This document shows positions 62,437 through 64,000 of a stretch of DNA of 64,000 nt, one piece after another. How positions within the stretch are numbered: the stretch's first letter is position 1; the number at the start of each line of letters is the position of its first letter. The notes below the pieces were generated by a model that was not told the DNA's origin, did not search any database, and was given only the letters and a program-made list of their open reading frames with translations. The translations under genes and the position numbers were made by a program. Source of the stretch: Brachybacterium muris. GTDB taxonomy: Bacteria; Actinomycetota; Actinomycetes; Actinomycetales; Dermabacteraceae. Where the stretch lies: positions 1,302,001 through 1,366,000 of the forward strand of contig NZ_JAFBCB010000001.1 in assembly GCF_016907455.1 (NCBI RefSeq), written 5' to 3'.

Positions 62437-64000
62437 TGAATATTCGCCTCGCTGGGGTCCGCTGATCGAGGGTTCGGGTGCCACGTCGCTGCCGTAGCGG
62501 TGGCGTCGTTCGGGACCACCAGTGGTGTCGTTGGGGCCGCTCTGTCTACGCTCCTTCCGCCGTGTGTATAGGGCACGCGGCGGAAGGAGCAATCTGGAAT
62601 GGTACGGAAGATCAGGGCGAAGCTGGTGCTCCAGCTGCGCGCAGAAGGTCTGTCGGGGCGAGCGATTTCGTCCTCGCAGGGCATGTCCCGCAAGTCCGTG
62701 AGGGCGGTGTTCGAGGCCGCTGACGCTGCAGGGATCGGGTGGGGCGATATCGCGGACGTCGCCGATGAGCAGGTGTATGCCCGGTTGTTCCCGGGCCGGG
62801 GCGAGCACGAGAGCGTGTTCGCACAGCCGGACTGGGAACAGGTCCATCGAGAGATGGCCAGGGTCGGCGTGACGCTGAAGCTGTTGCACGGCGAGTACTT
62901 CGACGCGACCACGGCGGCTGGGGATCCGGCGATGGGGTATGACCGGTTTTGCCGCACCTACCAGCACCACGTCATGGTCACCGGTGCCGCTTCGAGAGTC
63001 GGTCACAAGGCCGGCCAGAGCGTGGAGGTCGACTGGTCCGGCCCCACGATGGAGCTGGCCGATCCGGTCACCGGCGAGGTCTCGAAGGTGTTCTTGTTCG
63101 TTGCCTGCCTGCCTTTTTCTCGTTACGCGTTCTGCTTCCCGGCGCTGGATATGCGCCAGGAGTCCTGGCTGCGAGCGCACGTAGCGATGTTCGAGGCGCT
63201 GGGCGGGACGGTCCCGAGGATCGTTCCGGACAACCTCAAGACCGGTGTGGTGAAGCACCCCCGCGAGGGCGAGATCGTCCTGAACGATGCGTATCGCGAG
63301 ATGGCAGCGCATTACTCGGCGGCGGTGCTCCCGGGGAGGGTGCGGAAACCGAAAGACAAGGCGAGCGTGGAGAACACCGTCGCGCACGTCGCGACCTGGG
63401 TCATCGCCGGGCTGCGGGATCAGCGATTCACGTCCCTGCCCGAACTTGCAGCCGCCATCGGGCAGCGGATGGAGGCCTATAACGCGGAGCCGTTCCAGAA
63501 GCGGCCCGGATCCCGCGCCAGCGTGTTCGACGCGGAGGAGCGGCCGCTGCTGACGCCGCTGCCGGCGGTGCCCTACGAGATCTCGACATGGCACTACGGA
63601 CGACGAGTGGGCAGGAACGGGCACGTCACGTTCGCGCGGAACTTCTACTCCGCGCCGTTCGCGCACATCGGCGCGAAGGTCGATCTGCGCATCACGGCCC
63701 GGACGCTGGAGATCTATCAGGGCAGCCAGCGACTGACCAGTCACCTGCTGCTCCCGGAGACCGCGAGCAATGAGTACCGCACCAACGACGCGGACCTACC
63801 TGCGGGCGAGCGTTTCCAGGCCTGGGACGCGCAGAGGGTGCGGGCGTGGGCAGATCGGGTCGGGCCGGCCACGGTGATCGTGATCCAGCGGATCTTCGAG
63901 TCCGTGCCGATCGTGGAACAGGGCCTGGATCCCGCGTTGGCGGTGCTACGGCTCTCTCGCCGCTTCTCCGTAGATCGGGTCGAGGCGGCCTGCGCACTCG
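62437..64000 (+). mobile_element. IS21-family insertion sequence, copy 2 (partial, runs off the window)
   Basis: Begins TGAATATTCG at 62437. Position x here corresponds to 91277 minus x in copy 1, and the visible translations agree fully. The 1564 visible bases cover the istA end and most of istA. It lies in inverted orientation to copy 1. The right end and target duplication are outside the window. Confidence 0.95.
62599..64000 (+). CDS. istA: IstA transposase, copy 2 (3' end outside the window)
   Basis: Starts at ATG 62599 and runs through the window edge at about residue 467. It is identical in translation to the first copy: helix-turn-helix, D145, D211 and E258 are all kept. Being intact so far, it may supply transposase for both copies. 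Confidence 0.95.
   Translation, partial: MVRKIRAKLVLQLRAEGLSGRAISSSQGMSRKSVRAVFEAADAAGIGWGDIADVADEQVYARLFPGRGEHESVFAQPDWEQVHREMARVGVTLKLLHGEYFDATTAAGDPAMGYDRFCRTYQHHVMVTGAASRVGHKAGQSVEVDWSGPTMELADPVTGEVSKVFLFVACLPFSRYAFCFPALDMRQESWLRAHVAMFEALGGTVPRIVPDNLKTGVVKHPREGEIVLNDAYREMAAHYSAAVLPGRVRKPKDKASVENTVAHVATWVIAGLRDQRFTSLPELAAAIGQRMEAYNAEPFQKRPGSRASVFDAEERPLLTPLPAVPYEISTWHYGRRVGRNGHVTFARNFYSAPFAHIGAKVDLRITARTLEIYQGSQRLTSHLLLPETASNEYRTNDADLPAGERFQAWDAQRVRAWADRVGPATVIVIQRIFESVPIVEQGLDPALAVLRLSRRFSVDRVEAACAL

Overview
The window comes from a high-GC Gram-positive actinobacterium. The 16S rRNA and gene order fit Micrococcales, most likely Dermabacteraceae (Brachybacterium and relatives). Evidence: GC-rich codons, GTG starts, ATGA/GTGA stop-start overlaps, leaderless starts, a tRNA-free rrn spacer, and the actinobacterial order TPR protein - HAD - tlyA - nadK - recN - steA - mctB - (MraY-like) - murJ - glycosyltransferase - pyrG - NUDIX. 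The genus call is inference from memory of 16S signatures, not a database result.

Layout. 1-3445: 3' end of a purine permease, serC (minus), menG. 3446-9121: a complete rrn operon with two promoters, antitermination-like boxes, 16S, 23S, 5S and a strong terminator. 9122-11413: a decayed stretch with a probable Lrp/AsnC remnant and a frameshifted DUF998-type membrane protein. 11537-26259: one long, mostly translationally coupled plus-strand operon for RNA modification, NAD kinase, DNA repair, division and envelope functions, CTP synthase and a NUDIX hydrolase. The NUDIX gene is cut by an IS21-family element (26260-28840) flanked by a 6-bp target duplication; its 3' end resumes at 28847. 29013-31952 (minus): RNase D, DUF3000, msrB and an unknown gene. 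31988-35374: alpha/beta hydrolase, a pyrimidine reductase (minus) and zapE. 35501-42083 (minus): treZ, treY and glgX/treX, the glycogen-to-trehalose route. 42247-44064: an unknown gene and six tRNA genes in a divergent, partly duplicated arrangement. 44348-47200: a lipoprotein / OmpA-domain / response regulator / histidine kinase operon whose regulator is frameshifted in a C7 tract. 47381-52177: NAD(P)H-quinone oxidoreductase, thrS, HIT protein, PrsW-like protease. 52299-62176: yebC, ruvC, ruvA, ruvB, yajC, secD, secF, apt, relA. 62116-64000: remnant of an AbiEi-like gene cut by a second, inverted copy of the same IS21 element, which runs off the window.

How it works together. The 11.5-26 kb block couples cell-envelope assembly (MurJ, MraY-like and glycosyltransferase proteins, SteA/MctB) with nucleotide supply and repair. 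The tre cluster makes trehalose from glycogen. The ruv-sec-apt-relA block is the usual actinobacterial housekeeping run. The most notable accessory signals are the two inverted IS21 copies enclosing 33.6 kb of core genes, each interrupting a gene, and the four-gene envelope-sensing operon with a homopolymer frameshift.
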